Part shown: positions 29,147 to 37,629 of the stretch, piece after piece | Position numbering within the stretch: the stretch's first letter is position 1 | Layout of the letters: each line of letters opens with the position of its first letter | Assembly (NCBI RefSeq): GCF_001590605.1 | Contig: NZ_CP014504.1 | Coordinates: 2,480,001 to 2,544,000 of the forward strand | DNA: 64,000 nt | Reading direction: 5' to 3' | Source of the DNA: Pedobacter cryoconitis | GTDB lineage: Bacteria; Bacteroidota; Bacteroidia; Sphingobacteriales; Sphingobacteriaceae | Made by a program: the position numbers and the translations under genes | The notes under the pieces: generated by a model | Told to the model about the DNA's origin: nothing | The model's database searches: none | What the model saw: only the letters and a program-made list of their open reading frames with translations

Positions 29147-29553
29147 GAAATATCAAATTTTTAATCACCGGTGTTTTGTTCGGAATCATACTGGTCAAAT
29201 CGCAGGTGGTATCCTGGTTCCGGATACAGGAAATGTTCCGCTTTGAGGCATTTCATATGTACGGTGTGATTGGCAGCGCCATTGTAGTTGGAATGAGCTC
29301 AGTTTGGTTTATTAAACGTTTTGAGCTTAAAACTATTAGCCATGAGCCGATCGTAATTTCCGAAAAAAAATTCCATTGGGGCAATGTCTTCGGCGGGCTG
29401 ATATTTGGATTGGGCTGGGCTATCACAGGTGCCTGTCCAGGCCCTTTATTCGCACAAATTGGGAGCGGCTACCTGGTCGTACTGGTTACCTTACTGAGCG
29501 CTATTGCCGGTACCTGGGTATATGGTTTATTACGTAAAAAATTACCTCATTAA
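29143..29553 (+). CDS. YeeE/YedE family thiosulfate transporter, second half
   Basis: 136 residues from the ATG at 29143, chosen because it overlaps the preceding stop (ATGA) and begins a normal membrane helix (NIKFLITGVLFGIILVKS); an ORF from 29017 lies in the preceding gene and is a shadow. Four membrane segments and the signature TGACPGPLFAQIG near residue 105 supply the second conserved cysteine. It should pair with the first half to form one transporter. Confidence 0.9.
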   Translation: MRNIKFLITGVLFGIILVKSQVVSWFRIQEMFRFEAFHMYGVIGSAIVVGMSSVWFIKRFELKTISHEPIVISEKKFHWGNVFGGLIFGLGWAITGACPGPLFAQIGSGYLVVLVTLLSAIAGTWVYGLLRKKLPH

Positions 29554-29555
29554 TT

Positions 29556-30902
29556 ATGAAAATTGAACAATTTAAAGACAACGGACTTTCGCATTATTCA
29601 TTCGCGATACTAAGTGAGTGTGAAAATAAAATAGTGCTTATTGACCCGGCCAGGGATATTGCACCTTATCTTTCTTACGCTAAAAAACATGCGGCTACAA
29701 TTATCGGTGTAATCGAAACGCACCCGCATGCTGATTTTGTAAGTGGTCACCTCGAACTGCATCAACAAACTGGGGCTACGATTTATTGTTCTCAATTATC
29801 AGGTGCACTATACCCCCATCAAACATTTGACAGCGGTGATACGATTGAATTTGGCAACATCAAACTCAAAGCGCTGAACACGCCGGGGCATTCAATGGAT
29901 AGCATCAGTATCGTATTGGAGCATCAGGGAAAAGATAAGGTGGTATTTACGGGCGATACTTTATTTATCGGAGATTGCGGCAGACCAGACCTGCGTGAAA
30001 AAGCTGGTAACCAGACCGCTAAGCGAGAGGAACAAGCTAAACAAATGTACCATTCGCTACGCGAAAAATTAATGTTACTCGATGATGAGGTATGGGTTTA
30101 TCCCGCACACGGCGCCGGAACCTTATGTGGCAAGGCTTTGAGCGAAGCTGATCGCAGCACGATAGGTGCAGAAAAAAGGAGTAATTGGTCTTTACAGGAA
30201 ATGACTGAGGAACAATTCGTTAAAACCTTATTGAAAGAGCAGCCTTTTATACCTTCATATTTTGCTTATGATGTTGAGCTCAATAGACATGGAGCGAAGA
30301 ATTTGCAAGCTTCGTTTAACAACTTTCCGATTGGGCTACCCTATAAAATCAATACTAATATATTTATTGTTGACACCCGTCCCGAAAAAGATTTTAAGAA
30401 TGGTCATTTGCCGAAGTCGGTCAATATTCAGAATGGTGGTAAATTTGAGACCTGGCTAGGGAGTATTTTCGTGCCCGAAGAATTCTTTTACCTGGTTGCA
30501 GAGAGTGACGAGATGTTAAAGGAGGTGATTGGTAAAACTGCCAAAATCGGTTACGAGTTATTTATCGAAGCGGCTTTTGTGATTGAAACAGGAAATGAAA
30601 AAGCAGCACAGCTGGATTTAGATAACTTTAAAATTCAACAAGAAAATTATACCATCATAGATGTGCGCAATAAGGGCGAAGTGCAGGCATATCCTTACTT
30701 TGATCAGGCGATTAATATTCCTTTATATGAGCTAAGAACCAGGCTAGCCGAAATACCTTCCAATAAACCTATTTTGGTACATTGCGCAGGAGGTTACCGC
30801 AGTGCTGCCGGCAGTAGTATTATTGAGAATGCGTTCGACGGTAAAACTGAAGTATACAATCTAGGTGAGGCTATAAGCAATTCATTTAGGCAGGATTTAT
30901 AA
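29556..30902 (+). CDS. Persulfide dioxygenase-like MBL-fold protein fused to rhodanese domains
   Basis: 448 residues. Residues 1-240: metallo-beta-lactamase fold with metal motif ETHPHADFVSGH, HSMDS and FTGDTLFIGDCGRPD, as in ETHE1/BlrH-type sulfur dioxygenases. About 255-345: a degenerate rhodanese domain (IVDTRPEKDFKNGHLPKSVN) without the catalytic cysteine. About 360-448: a rhodanese domain with active-site loop VHCAGGYRSAAG. The enzyme oxidises persulfide to sulfite while the rhodanese moves sulfane sulfur; TauE can then export the sulfite. Last gene of the operon, 2 bases after the YeeE half. Confidence 0.9.
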   Translation: MKIEQFKDNGLSHYSFAILSECENKIVLIDPARDIAPYLSYAKKHAATIIGVIETHPHADFVSGHLELHQQTGATIYCSQLSGALYPHQTFDSGDTIEFGNIKLKALNTPGHSMDSISIVLEHQGKDKVVFTGDTLFIGDCGRPDLREKAGNQTAKREEQAKQMYHSLREKLMLLDDEVWVYPAHGAGTLCGKALSEADRSTIGAEKRSNWSLQEMTEEQFVKTLLKEQPFIPSYFAYDVELNRHGAKNLQASFNNFPIGLPYKINTNIFIVDTRPEKDFKNGHLPKSVNIQNGGKFETWLGSIFVPEEFFYLVAESDEMLKEVIGKTAKIGYELFIEAAFVIETGNEKAAQLDLDNFKIQQENYTIIDVRNKGEVQAYPYFDQAINIPLYELRTRLAEIPSNKPILVHCAGGYRSAAGSSIIENAFDGKTEVYNLGEAISNSFRQDL

Positions 30903-30906
30903 AGAA

Positions 30907-30955
30907 ACATGTTAGAAATACAGTTAACCTGATTGGTTACTTATCTCTAACATGT
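30907..30955. terminator. Terminator between the sulfur operon and a convergent gene
   Basis: Outer arms 30907-30916 and 30946-30955 (10 bp, perfect) with an inner GTTAACC/GGTTAC pairing. Confidence 0.6.
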
Positions 30956-31037
30956 GATTGGAAATGCTTTTTCATACAAACGGCGTTGTATTGATTTTTC
31001 TTTTAAAAGATGATACAGGATTTTTGGAATCAAGGAA

Positions 31038-31457
31038 CTAATTCACCCTGATAAAAGAAACTTTTCCGTCTAAGTTGCCATTTTTAAATTTTTGAACTTT
31101 TACTTCATTGTCCTCAAATGAGGTTTCAAATGATCCGATAACCTTATGTGAAACTAATTGTTTTACAGTAATTACACAATAGTCATCACTTGCATCCCCA
31201 TTTGGTGAATCATAAACTGTTAAAACAGCTCCGACCCTAACATTTTCCATTACAACAGACCTCGCTTCGTCATTTTTACCAATACTATTTCTATCTTTTA
31301 GATTGTATGCCTGCCCAGGGGCATCTGTAATATTAGCTACAATGTTTTGAGAGCCATTATTACCTTCTCTAAAAATCAGAGTGCCTGATTGTGCATTCGC
31401 TTTGGCTGCAAACGAAAATAACGCTGCTACCATTAATGTTCTTAAGAGTGCTTTCAT
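31038..31457 (-). CDS. Small secreted protein of unknown function
   Basis: 139 residues: signal peptide (1-22, ends AKANAQ) followed by a beta-rich domain of about 115 residues (GTLIFREGNNGSQNIV, VGAVLTVYDSPNGDASDDY, VSFIRVN). The pattern resembles small beta/gamma-crystallin-like or lipocalin-like secreted proteins, but I do not recognise a family. Monocistronic. Confidence 0.7.
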   Translation of the reverse strand: MKALLRTLMVAALFSFAAKANAQSGTLIFREGNNGSQNIVANITDAPGQAYNLKDRNSIGKNDEARSVVMENVRVGAVLTVYDSPNGDASDDYCVITVKQLVSHKVIGSFETSFEDNEVKVQKFKNGNLDGKVSFIRVN

Positions 31458-31575
31458 AATCTTTAATTTTGTTTCTACAAGTTATAGATAGAATACCAAA
31501 AAAAACAAAATAAATTACGAATCTATAAAAAAAATACCCGCTTTATCAGTTATCACCTCTATTTGTAGAGTAGCT

Positions 31576-32130
31576 TCAAGAACTAAAAGTTTTTTTTAAA
31601 CTTTCATCAAGTTTAATATACACTTGATTATCCGAGCCCCTTACCATTTAAAAAAATTGGATTTGTCCTCTTATTACATTTGCCATGCCCACATTATCCT
31701 TAGCCTGATTTTTTTTTATTCTTATATTTCTTTCTGAAAAATTCGCTTGTTCTGTCATAACCATAACGCTCCTAATAATAGAGATCAATTTTCAATCCAT
31801 CAATGAATTTTCTCGAAACATTGGGATGTTTATTTACTACCAGTCCAGTGACAAGTTGCTTGAGACTATCTCTTTTTAATCGGACTTTTTGTTCATTGAT
31901 TATAAACCCCTGCTCCTGAATAATCCGTCGAATCTCTTAAAAAAAAGATGATTCATTTTGATAAACATGATGAAGAGATGAGAACGTAATATCATCTGCA
32001 TATCTAGAATATTCAGCCCAAAACGCCTACATGTGCCTGGTCTATGCTGTGAAAAAATCTTTTAAGTCAATATTGCAGATGTAATAATTTCCGGAATGAA
32101 AAGCCGAATTGTCAATAATTGACGGAGGAC
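31576..32130 (-). pseudogene. Dead retron-type reverse transcriptase
   Basis: Read on the minus strand, the palm motifs are plain: SIIDNSAFHSG and NIDLKDFF (motif A), then SRYADDITFSS (catalytic YADD), EIRRIIQEQGFIINEQKVRL, and the retron-type LVTGLVVN, with NVSRKFIDGLKIDLYY, ERYGYDRTSEFF and MANVIRGQIQFF further on. It is broken by stops after DFFTA and before AFWAEYS, a TAA before EIRRI, a TAG where a tryptophan is expected (LYY-stop-ERYG), a frameshift near 31710 and another stop near the end. About 80-100 residues between motif A and YADD, and the N-terminus, are missing. It was a retron or related defence RT; no msr/msd RNA can be recognised. Confidence 0.85.
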
Positions 32131-32159
32131 TTCCACTTCTTGCAAGCGTTGACAAAGAC

Positions 32160-32483
32160 ATGATGGTGCGCATTTCTGAGATCGAAATCATACCCGAATA
32201 TTTATCAGCGCACAATACCATACTGAAAGAAGAAGCCGCCGCTTCGTTTAACATTGAACCCGGGGTATTGGCAATTTCCCCAATGTACTTAAAGGAAAAT
32301 CCAAACCAGATCAGGATTATAAAAATCTATGCCAACAAGCTGGCCTATCAATTGCATTTAACAACGCCTCATTTTCAGCATTATAAAACCACCACACTTA
32401 AAATGGTTAAGGATTTAAAACTGGTAGATATGGAAAGTCTGGATAGGGAAACAATGGTAGGGATTTTTAAAAAGCTGAAATAA
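32160..32483 (+). CDS. ABM-like (antibiotic biosynthesis monooxygenase) protein, possibly lacking its 5' end
   Basis: 107 residues from the ATG at 32160. It matches small monooxygenase-like proteins of Bacteroidota that begin MVRISEIEI and continue with EYLSAHNTILKEEAAAS and TPHFQHYKTTTLKMVKDL. Relatives often have a signal peptide before the MVRIS segment; here the upstream bases merge with the dead reverse transcriptase at about 32130, so the original start was probably lost and the open frame from 32109 is an accident of the junction. The gene may be silent. Confidence 0.6.
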   Translation: MMVRISEIEIIPEYLSAHNTILKEEAAASFNIEPGVLAISPMYLKENPNQIRIIKIYANKLAYQLHLTTPHFQHYKTTTLKMVKDLKLVDMESLDRETMVGIFKKLK

Positions 32484-32573
32484 TGAAGACAAGAATGCGA
32501 GGACGTTAAAACTTACAAGGCCGCGATACCAGCAAATCAATGAATGTATTGGTGATCGATGGTATATCAAGGA

Positions 32574-33263
32574 TTAAAAACTACACGGTTCCTTTTGTTT
32601 CATCCATTTATTTCCTACCTGGATTTTACGGGTCAAACGGTAGATCGCATAGATACCTGGGATCATCGGCAAAATAGCAGTATACATACCAGCAAAGTAG
32701 TAATGCCCGGTGGTCTTGACGTAATAATTGGGCATGTCTGCAATCCTGGTTCCATTGATTGTCCTTGTAATTGCGTGGAAATTTTCAGGATCAAGTTTGG
32801 GCTCAATCAATGGAAATATAAAGTGGGTAAACTCCATCACACCCGGTCCAATAAAGATAAACCAGGCTATAAAGCCTGCAATTGGTATCCGGTAATAAAG
32901 GCCAAGTGAGGTCAGGGTATAGATAGTTGGGCCGACCAGAGCAAATACCATCAAAAAACTCTTTTCGCTCCATGGAATATCAAAAAGCCTGCTCATTGCC
33001 GGACCAAAGCCACTTTGGTACTCCTCAATGATATGGATCTGCAAAAGTGCCACAGTAAAGACGAACAAAGGCAGGATGATCCTGGGATCTGCCGGTTTTT
33101 TAAGGTAGGTAAAGTACCAGAAGAAAAAACCGATAATAGCCGAACTACCAACAATAATCACGGGCGGTAATCCGATCTTCAAATAGCCTGCTGTCGGCGC
33201 AATTACACAAAAGGCAATAACGGGGATCAGGTTCAGTACCCTGGTCTTTTTTGATGTTTCCAT
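32574..33263 (-). CDS. HXXEE-domain integral membrane protein
   Basis: 229 residues with six or seven hydrophobic segments. Segment 3 holds HIIEEYQSGFG (about residue 77), the His-x-x-Glu-Glu motif that names the HXXEE family. A second charged cluster (EFTHFIFPLIEP, near 145) is also family-like. These are predicted membrane enzymes or metal-binding proteins of unknown substrate. No operon partner. Confidence 0.7.
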   Translation of the reverse strand: METSKKTRVLNLIPVIAFCVIAPTAGYLKIGLPPVIIVGSSAIIGFFFWYFTYLKKPADPRIILPLFVFTVALLQIHIIEEYQSGFGPAMSRLFDIPWSEKSFLMVFALVGPTIYTLTSLGLYYRIPIAGFIAWFIFIGPGVMEFTHFIFPLIEPKLDPENFHAITRTINGTRIADMPNYYVKTTGHYYFAGMYTAILPMIPGIYAIYRLTRKIQVGNKWMKQKEPCSF

Positions 33264-33330
33264 AAGTATGATTTTTTATAGGCTAAGTTCCAAAAATCCA
33301 GGTAGAATATTTTTTACAAATGTTAAAAAA

Positions 33331-33530
33331 TCAACCTTTCGCCCGAATCCGGCTAAGTGTCACCTGGCTGATGCCAAGATAACTTGCCACATCTCCCAAA
33401 CTCACCCTTTGCAGCAGGGATTGGTTTTCCTTAACAAAACTATGGTAATGCGCAGTCGCATCCTCTTCCAGCATATCGCTTACCCGCCGGGTCAGGCAAT
33501 TCGCATTCGACCAACCTAATATTGCTTTAT
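33331..33530 (-). pseudogene. C-terminal fragment of a Crp/Fnr-like regulator
   Basis: The last 60 codons of this frame read SNANCLTRRVSDMLEEDATA, HYHSFVKENQSLLQRV and DVASYLGISQVTLSRIRAKG, the helix-turn-helix end of the compact Crp-like regulators common in this genome. The part above about 33530 does not resemble the sensor domain, so the N-terminal two thirds are gone. Confidence 0.65.
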
Positions 33531-33632
33531 TATATTTCCCTTTTGTATGGCTGCCTTGCTGCATAGTGCCCATTGTATTACTGTCACATCTGGTAGCGAT
33601 AAAACGACTGATCAATCGCGCCATTTAATTTG

Positions 33633-33696
33633 ATATACCCTGAACATTTTAATATTTAAGGCTTTGAGAGTGCCAAATTAAATGCTCAGGGTATAT
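33633..33696. terminator. Long inverted repeat after the SRPBCC gene
   Basis: Arms 33633-33649 and 33680-33696 pair 16 of 17 bases; the right arm begins 5 bases past the SRPBCC stop. It can act as terminator for that gene. Confidence 0.5.
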
Positions 33697-33700
33697 TCAA

Positions 33701-34198
33701 TTATAAATTTTCCAGATATTCATCAAGGTTATTCAATCCTGCAGTAAAGCCGCCTTCAAAGCCCATTTTCAGAAGCAACTCCATATTAGTTGTTTGCTCA
33801 AAAGTGATTTCAACATCTACTTGGGTAAGCTTACTATCCTGCTGGCTGAATTCCTTTTTCCAGTTTACTTTGGGAAAGTCCGGATTTTCATTGCCCTGTG
33901 CATCACAAAACACCACCATACTGGTGATACTCTTTTGTGGATCAATAGTATGATAATCAACCCTGCACCAGGTTTTATCACCTTCTGGCCCCACCATACA
34001 ATAAAGCCATTGTCCGCCTTCGCGAAAATCCATATGCCCGGTTTCCGCTTTGTAAGGTTTGGGAGCCCACCACTGATCAAGGATTTCTGCTGTTGTCCAG
34101 GCTTTCCATACTTGCGCCAGCGGAGCATCAAATAACCTGACTACGCTAACTTTTTTGTTTTCCATGTCCTTTGAAAAGACCGCTTCTCTTTTTGTCAT
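33701..34198 (-). CDS. SRPBCC (AHSA1/START-like) domain protein
   Basis: 165 residues with the AHSA1-type helix-grip fold: SVVRLFDAPLAQVWKAWTTA, DQWWAPKPY, DFREGGQWLYCMVGPEG and the C-terminal helix GFTAGLNNLDEYLENL. These proteins bind hydrophobic ligands in the cavity. Its ATG overlaps the TGA of the upstream ArsR reading, the standard ArsR-SRPBCC pair; with the regulator dead, the gene may be uncontrolled or silent. Confidence 0.85.
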   Translation of the reverse strand: MTKREAVFSKDMENKKVSVVRLFDAPLAQVWKAWTTAEILDQWWAPKPYKAETGHMDFREGGQWLYCMVGPEGDKTWCRVDYHTIDPQKSITSMVVFCDAQGNENPDFPKVNWKKEFSQQDSKLTQVDVEITFEQTTNMELLLKMGFEGGFTAGLNNLDEYLENL

Positions 34199-34530
34199 GA
34201 TTGTTTATGGTTTTGGTTTTTCAATAGTTCATCCAATTGGTCAAAACGGCTTTCCTATTGTACACGTAATTGTGCTACCCAGGTATCCACTTCTTTCATC
34301 TTTTGAGGATTAAAATGACAGTGTATTTCATGACCGGACTGCTCCTGATTAACGAGCTGACATTCAGTAAGTATTATTAATGTGTTTGGATATCGCTTGC
34401 CTGCTGCTGTCAAAATGCTCAGCAATAGCATTGGGAGTCATCGCATGAAGGGCTAATAAAGCCAGGATAATTCTGCGGCTAGGATCGGCAATAGCCTGAA
34501 ATACATCTCTTCTCCTAATAATTTACGCAA
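34195..34530 (-). pseudogene. ArsR family regulator, inactivated
   Basis: The minus strand reads [33 protein letters not shown], a typical ArsR winged helix, then hits a stop. One frame over it goes on with [37 protein letters not shown], a TAG where a tryptophan is usual, and ESRFDQLDELLKNQNH. The start codon position reads AGG instead of ATG. So three lesions: start, frameshift near 34380, nonsense near 34260. The end overlaps the SRPBCC start by ATGA, showing the former operon. Confidence 0.85.
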
Positions 34531-34578
34531 TCGATCAGTTGCAAATATACATGCAACCGATCAATTGCGTAAATTATT
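34517..34578. promoter_or_regulatory. Near-perfect palindrome before the dead arsR gene
   Basis: Arms 34517-34543 and 34552-34578 pair 25 of 27 bases around 8 bases. ArsR repressors bind such palindromes at their own promoters, so this is the likely former operator. It has stayed intact although the regulator is broken. Confidence 0.6.
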
Positions 34579-34588
34579 TATTAGATTT

Positions 34589-34736
34589 TTATTTCTTGAC
34601 CAGACGGAACAGGTTGGTTTCATGCGAATTAATATTATCCTTCCAGCTTTTCCTTGTTCCGATAACTTTCACCGGAATAAAACTATAAGTGAACTGGTAG
34701 AAATAGAATGGGGAATCCGTTAATTTACGTAACAGG
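34589..34736 (-). pseudogene. Short C-terminal coding remnant, family unknown
   Basis: About 50 codons are open to a TAA at 34589-34591 and read like a protein end (SPFYFYQFTYSFIPVKVIG, NSHETNLFRLVKK) but have no start. It lies between the arsR operator and the HEPN-like gene and may be another fragment in this decay zone. Weak evidence. Confidence 0.3.
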
Positions 34737-35312
34737 TTAGCTATATTTTAATGAACTGTCATAAGTATCATCAATCACTTTGTCTTTCCACTCTTCCTTT
34801 CTTTCCGCCAGTAATTCGGCAATTCTTTCTGCGCTTAAGCCTGCCGCGCTGTTATAGCTAGCAATATAAACTGATAATTTTTCTTCTATTGCTTTGATAC
34901 TGTTGGTAAAATCTACAAAATCTTTGATCATGCGTTTACGTCCACCGTGCGAAGAGAACAATACATCGTTAAATCTGAAGTACCGATGTGCAAGATTATT
35001 TCTCAATAACAACACTTCTCTAAACTCTTCCATATCAATATCACTAATCTGATAGGCCTCTTGTAATAACGTAGTCATTACCCCTACCATCATTTTACTG
35101 TGGTCATATTTAGCCCAGATAGCCTCATAGGAATCTTGTGAATCAGGTTTAGTTTTAACGATATCATCTATAGCTAACATATTGATGGTTTGCTGTTCCA
35201 AGACCTGCCCCATATAGATTGCTCTGCCATAATGTGCATAAAGCAATAAAGCCTGTTCATTTTCTTTTAACTCGTATTCTTCGATCGCTTCCTGATAGGT
35301 TGTATGCTTCAT
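34737..35312 (-). CDS. HEPN-like helical protein
   Basis: 191 residues, all helical, cytoplasmic. The segment EFREVLLLRNNLAHRYF (about residue 100-116) contains RNNLAH, fitting the R-x4-H motif of HEPN ribonucleases. The rest does not point to a specific family. HEPN proteins often belong to toxin-antitoxin or defence systems; no MNT partner gene is adjacent, but a dead retron-type RT lies 2.6 kb away. Function is open. Confidence 0.6.
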   Translation of the reverse strand: MKHTTYQEAIEEYELKENEQALLLYAHYGRAIYMGQVLEQQTINMLAIDDIVKTKPDSQDSYEAIWAKYDHSKMMVGVMTTLLQEAYQISDIDMEEFREVLLLRNNLAHRYFRFNDVLFSSHGGRKRMIKDFVDFTNSIKAIEEKLSVYIASYNSAAGLSAERIAELLAERKEEWKDKVIDDTYDSSLKYS

Positions 35313-35417
35313 TTTACTGTTTTTATAGGTTTTTAATCGTTATAACGCTTATGATGGGGATTATGTTCTGTTTTATTTTTTTATAACTTCGGTTATTCAG
35401 ATTTTAACGCGTATCGA

Positions 35418-36563
35418 ATGAAATTAACTATTACTTTTCTGCTGCTATTGACTTTTTCTTTTACAAATACAAAAGCTTTTCCAAAACAACACACTATTCT
35501 TAACTCAAATAAGATTGTTGAATCAACAGTAGATAGAAGAGTAGAGTTACTAAGTATTGTCTTCAGGCTTGCGGGCAATCCTGAATATAATATGAATTTT
35601 GCCAGGCAATATGTGAAAGATATTAATGCCTATTTTGGAAAATATAAGGAGCAGCCGGTGGTTAGTTTTGCAAAGAAGCTCAGCGCAGAAAAAGGAATGG
35701 GTTTTTCAAGAGTTATGTTCCTTGCTGCAAATCTTGAATTCAAAAATAATCAATTCTCTTTGATTAAGGTTTCAAAAAGCAGTATAGCTGGCAAGTGGGA
35801 AATGGAAGATGCGCTAAAATTTATTGAGCTGCTGAATAAATTTCATAAAATTTCTGCATTTGAAGTATTCTTTAAAAATCATCAGGAGGTTTATAAGGTA
35901 GCCACATCCCGGTTTAATCAAGCGGCGGCAACCTTCGATTCTGACTGGTATTTAGCTTATTATGGTGATCATAGTGTAGTTTACAAAACTGTTGTAGGGC
36001 TTGCAAATGGCGGTGCTAATTATGGTCCAAGTGCATTTCCTGCCGGGCAGAAAAAAATTGTTTATGCAATTATGGGTTCCTGGACTTATGACGGGGCTGG
36101 TCAACCGCTATTCTCCACTGCAGATTATTTGCCGACCTTAATTCACGAGTTTAACCATTCATTTGTGAATCATATTCTGGAAGAGGATGGCAATGAAAAA
36201 TTACTCGAAACCAGTGGTGAAATCTTGCTGGATTCACAGCGGATTGAGATGGAGCGCGAAGCTTATGAGGATTGGCAAACTGTAATTAACGAATCTTTGG
36301 TAAGAGCCTGTGTAGTAAGATATTTAATTGACCATCAAAGTGATGATCAGGTTGTAAAAGCTGAAATTCAGGAACAGATAAATAAGGGTTTCCTCTGGAC
36401 TAATGAATTAGTTTCACTGTTAGGGGAATACGAATCTTCAAGGGCTCAGTATCCTGCATTCAAAAGTTTTTACCCAAAAATTATTACTTTTTTCAATCAA
36501 ACGGCAGAAAATATCAAAGAAATCAAGGCCTCTCATACTACTAAAAAATTGCATAAAAATTGA
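35418..36563 (+). CDS. Exported DUF4932 putative zinc metalloprotease
   Basis: 381 residues with signal peptide (1-20). The metal motif HEFNHSFVNH at about 239 is an HExxH helix; a downstream glutamate such as in DSQRIEMEREAY could be the third ligand. The DUF4932 family in Bacteroidota has this layout. Likely acts in the periplasm or outside the cell. Single gene, convergent with a DoxX-like gene. Confidence 0.8.
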   Translation: MKLTITFLLLLTFSFTNTKAFPKQHTILNSNKIVESTVDRRVELLSIVFRLAGNPEYNMNFARQYVKDINAYFGKYKEQPVVSFAKKLSAEKGMGFSRVMFLAANLEFKNNQFSLIKVSKSSIAGKWEMEDALKFIELLNKFHKISAFEVFFKNHQEVYKVATSRFNQAAATFDSDWYLAYYGDHSVVYKTVVGLANGGANYGPSAFPAGQKKIVYAIMGSWTYDGAGQPLFSTADYLPTLIHEFNHSFVNHILEEDGNEKLLETSGEILLDSQRIEMEREAYEDWQTVINESLVRACVVRYLIDHQSDDQVVKAEIQEQINKGFLWTNELVSLLGEYESSRAQYPAFKSFYPKIITFFNQTAENIKEIKASHTTKKLHKN

Positions 36564-36586
36564 TTCTTAACAATTTTCCAAACAGG

Positions 36587-37000
36587 CTATTTTTTTCGCC
36601 ATGCTGTCCAGGCTCCTGTACTCCACAATGCCCAGATCACCAGTACAGGTTGAAATAATAACCTGATGCCACGCAGTAAATCTGTATTCAGCCCAAAAGC
36701 AGCTGTATGCGTGATCAGTTGAGAAATATTGCCAGGAAAAACGAGTACAAAAAACAAGGCAGCAATCCAGCCAATCTTGATGCGCTGACTGGTCCAGAAT
36801 ACTAAAGAAAGCCCCATGGAAATCTCCACAATTCCAGACAGAATAACAACAAGATCTTTATCAACCGGGACCCAATCCGGCACTTGTGCAAGGAATTCTA
36901 CTCTTGCCCAGCTCAGGTGGCCAATTCCTGCAATTAGCAGAATCAGACCTAAGATGATACGACCTATATTTTGTGTCTTGCTGGTTTGATGTAATCTCAT
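36587..37000 (-). CDS. DoxX-like membrane protein
   Basis: 137 residues, four membrane segments with the DoxX pattern (IGRIILGLILLIAGIGHLSW, VVILSGIVEISMGLSLVFW). Predicted integral inner-membrane protein of unknown activity. Single gene. Confidence 0.8.
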   Translation of the reverse strand: MRLHQTSKTQNIGRIILGLILLIAGIGHLSWARVEFLAQVPDWVPVDKDLVVILSGIVEISMGLSLVFWTSQRIKIGWIAALFFVLVFPGNISQLITHTAAFGLNTDLLRGIRLLFQPVLVIWALWSTGAWTAWRKK

Positions 37001-37119
37001 TTCTTTATTCGCTTAATAACAACTGGAGAACAGCAAGGCTGTCAAAAAGTTTCGTTTGCTCAGCTATTAGCTTAAGCCTTGCTCCTTTTCATTTCTTTGC
37101 TTTGTAATACTGGTATAAA

Positions 37120-37563
37120 CTAAAAACTATCGTTTAATGTCTTTTCTATTTTCGGCAACAGGTTAAAAGCATCCTGAGCAACCTGAGGTACAGGTCTGGC
37201 CAATTTTCGTAATTTGGTATCTATCCAGGAACCTTCGACGGTAAGAATAGCTCTCACCTTATTTTGCTCGTCAGTAAATTCTTGTAAGATGGACCATTTT
37301 GAGCCATCAGCACTCATCTTCTCGACTTTAATATTGATGTTGATCTGGTCTTCCGATTTGATTTCTCTGATAAATGTGCAGGATTCTTTGAAGATTACGG
37401 GACCAAAATGCTGTTCTTGCATCACGATCATTGTCAGGCCAAGTTCGCCCAGAATTTCTAACCGGGACTGAGCGGCAAGGTCGTAATAACTACTATGTCT
37501 GAGGTGAAAGTTGGGATCTAAATCGGCCCAGCGTAATGCTAATCTTTTTTGAAAATGTACCAT
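37120..37563 (-). CDS. Acyl-CoA thioesterase, hotdog fold (4HBT type)
   Basis: 147 residues. The N-terminal LRWADLDPNFHLRHSSYYDL is the YbgC/FadM type active-site region (Asp in the D-x-N-x-H loop), followed by EQHFGPVIFKESCTFIREI and a typical beta-rich hotdog pattern. Hydrolyses acyl-CoA thioesters; the chain length is unknown. Confidence 0.85.
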   Translation of the reverse strand: MVHFQKRLALRWADLDPNFHLRHSSYYDLAAQSRLEILGELGLTMIVMQEQHFGPVIFKESCTFIREIKSEDQININIKVEKMSADGSKWSILQEFTDEQNKVRAILTVEGSWIDTKLRKLARPVPQVAQDAFNLLPKIEKTLNDSF

Positions 37564-37629
37564 GATCTCTACGGATTATTTATAGCGACAAAGGTAAACG
37601 ATAGTGCTTTTCGAATATACTGATCTATG

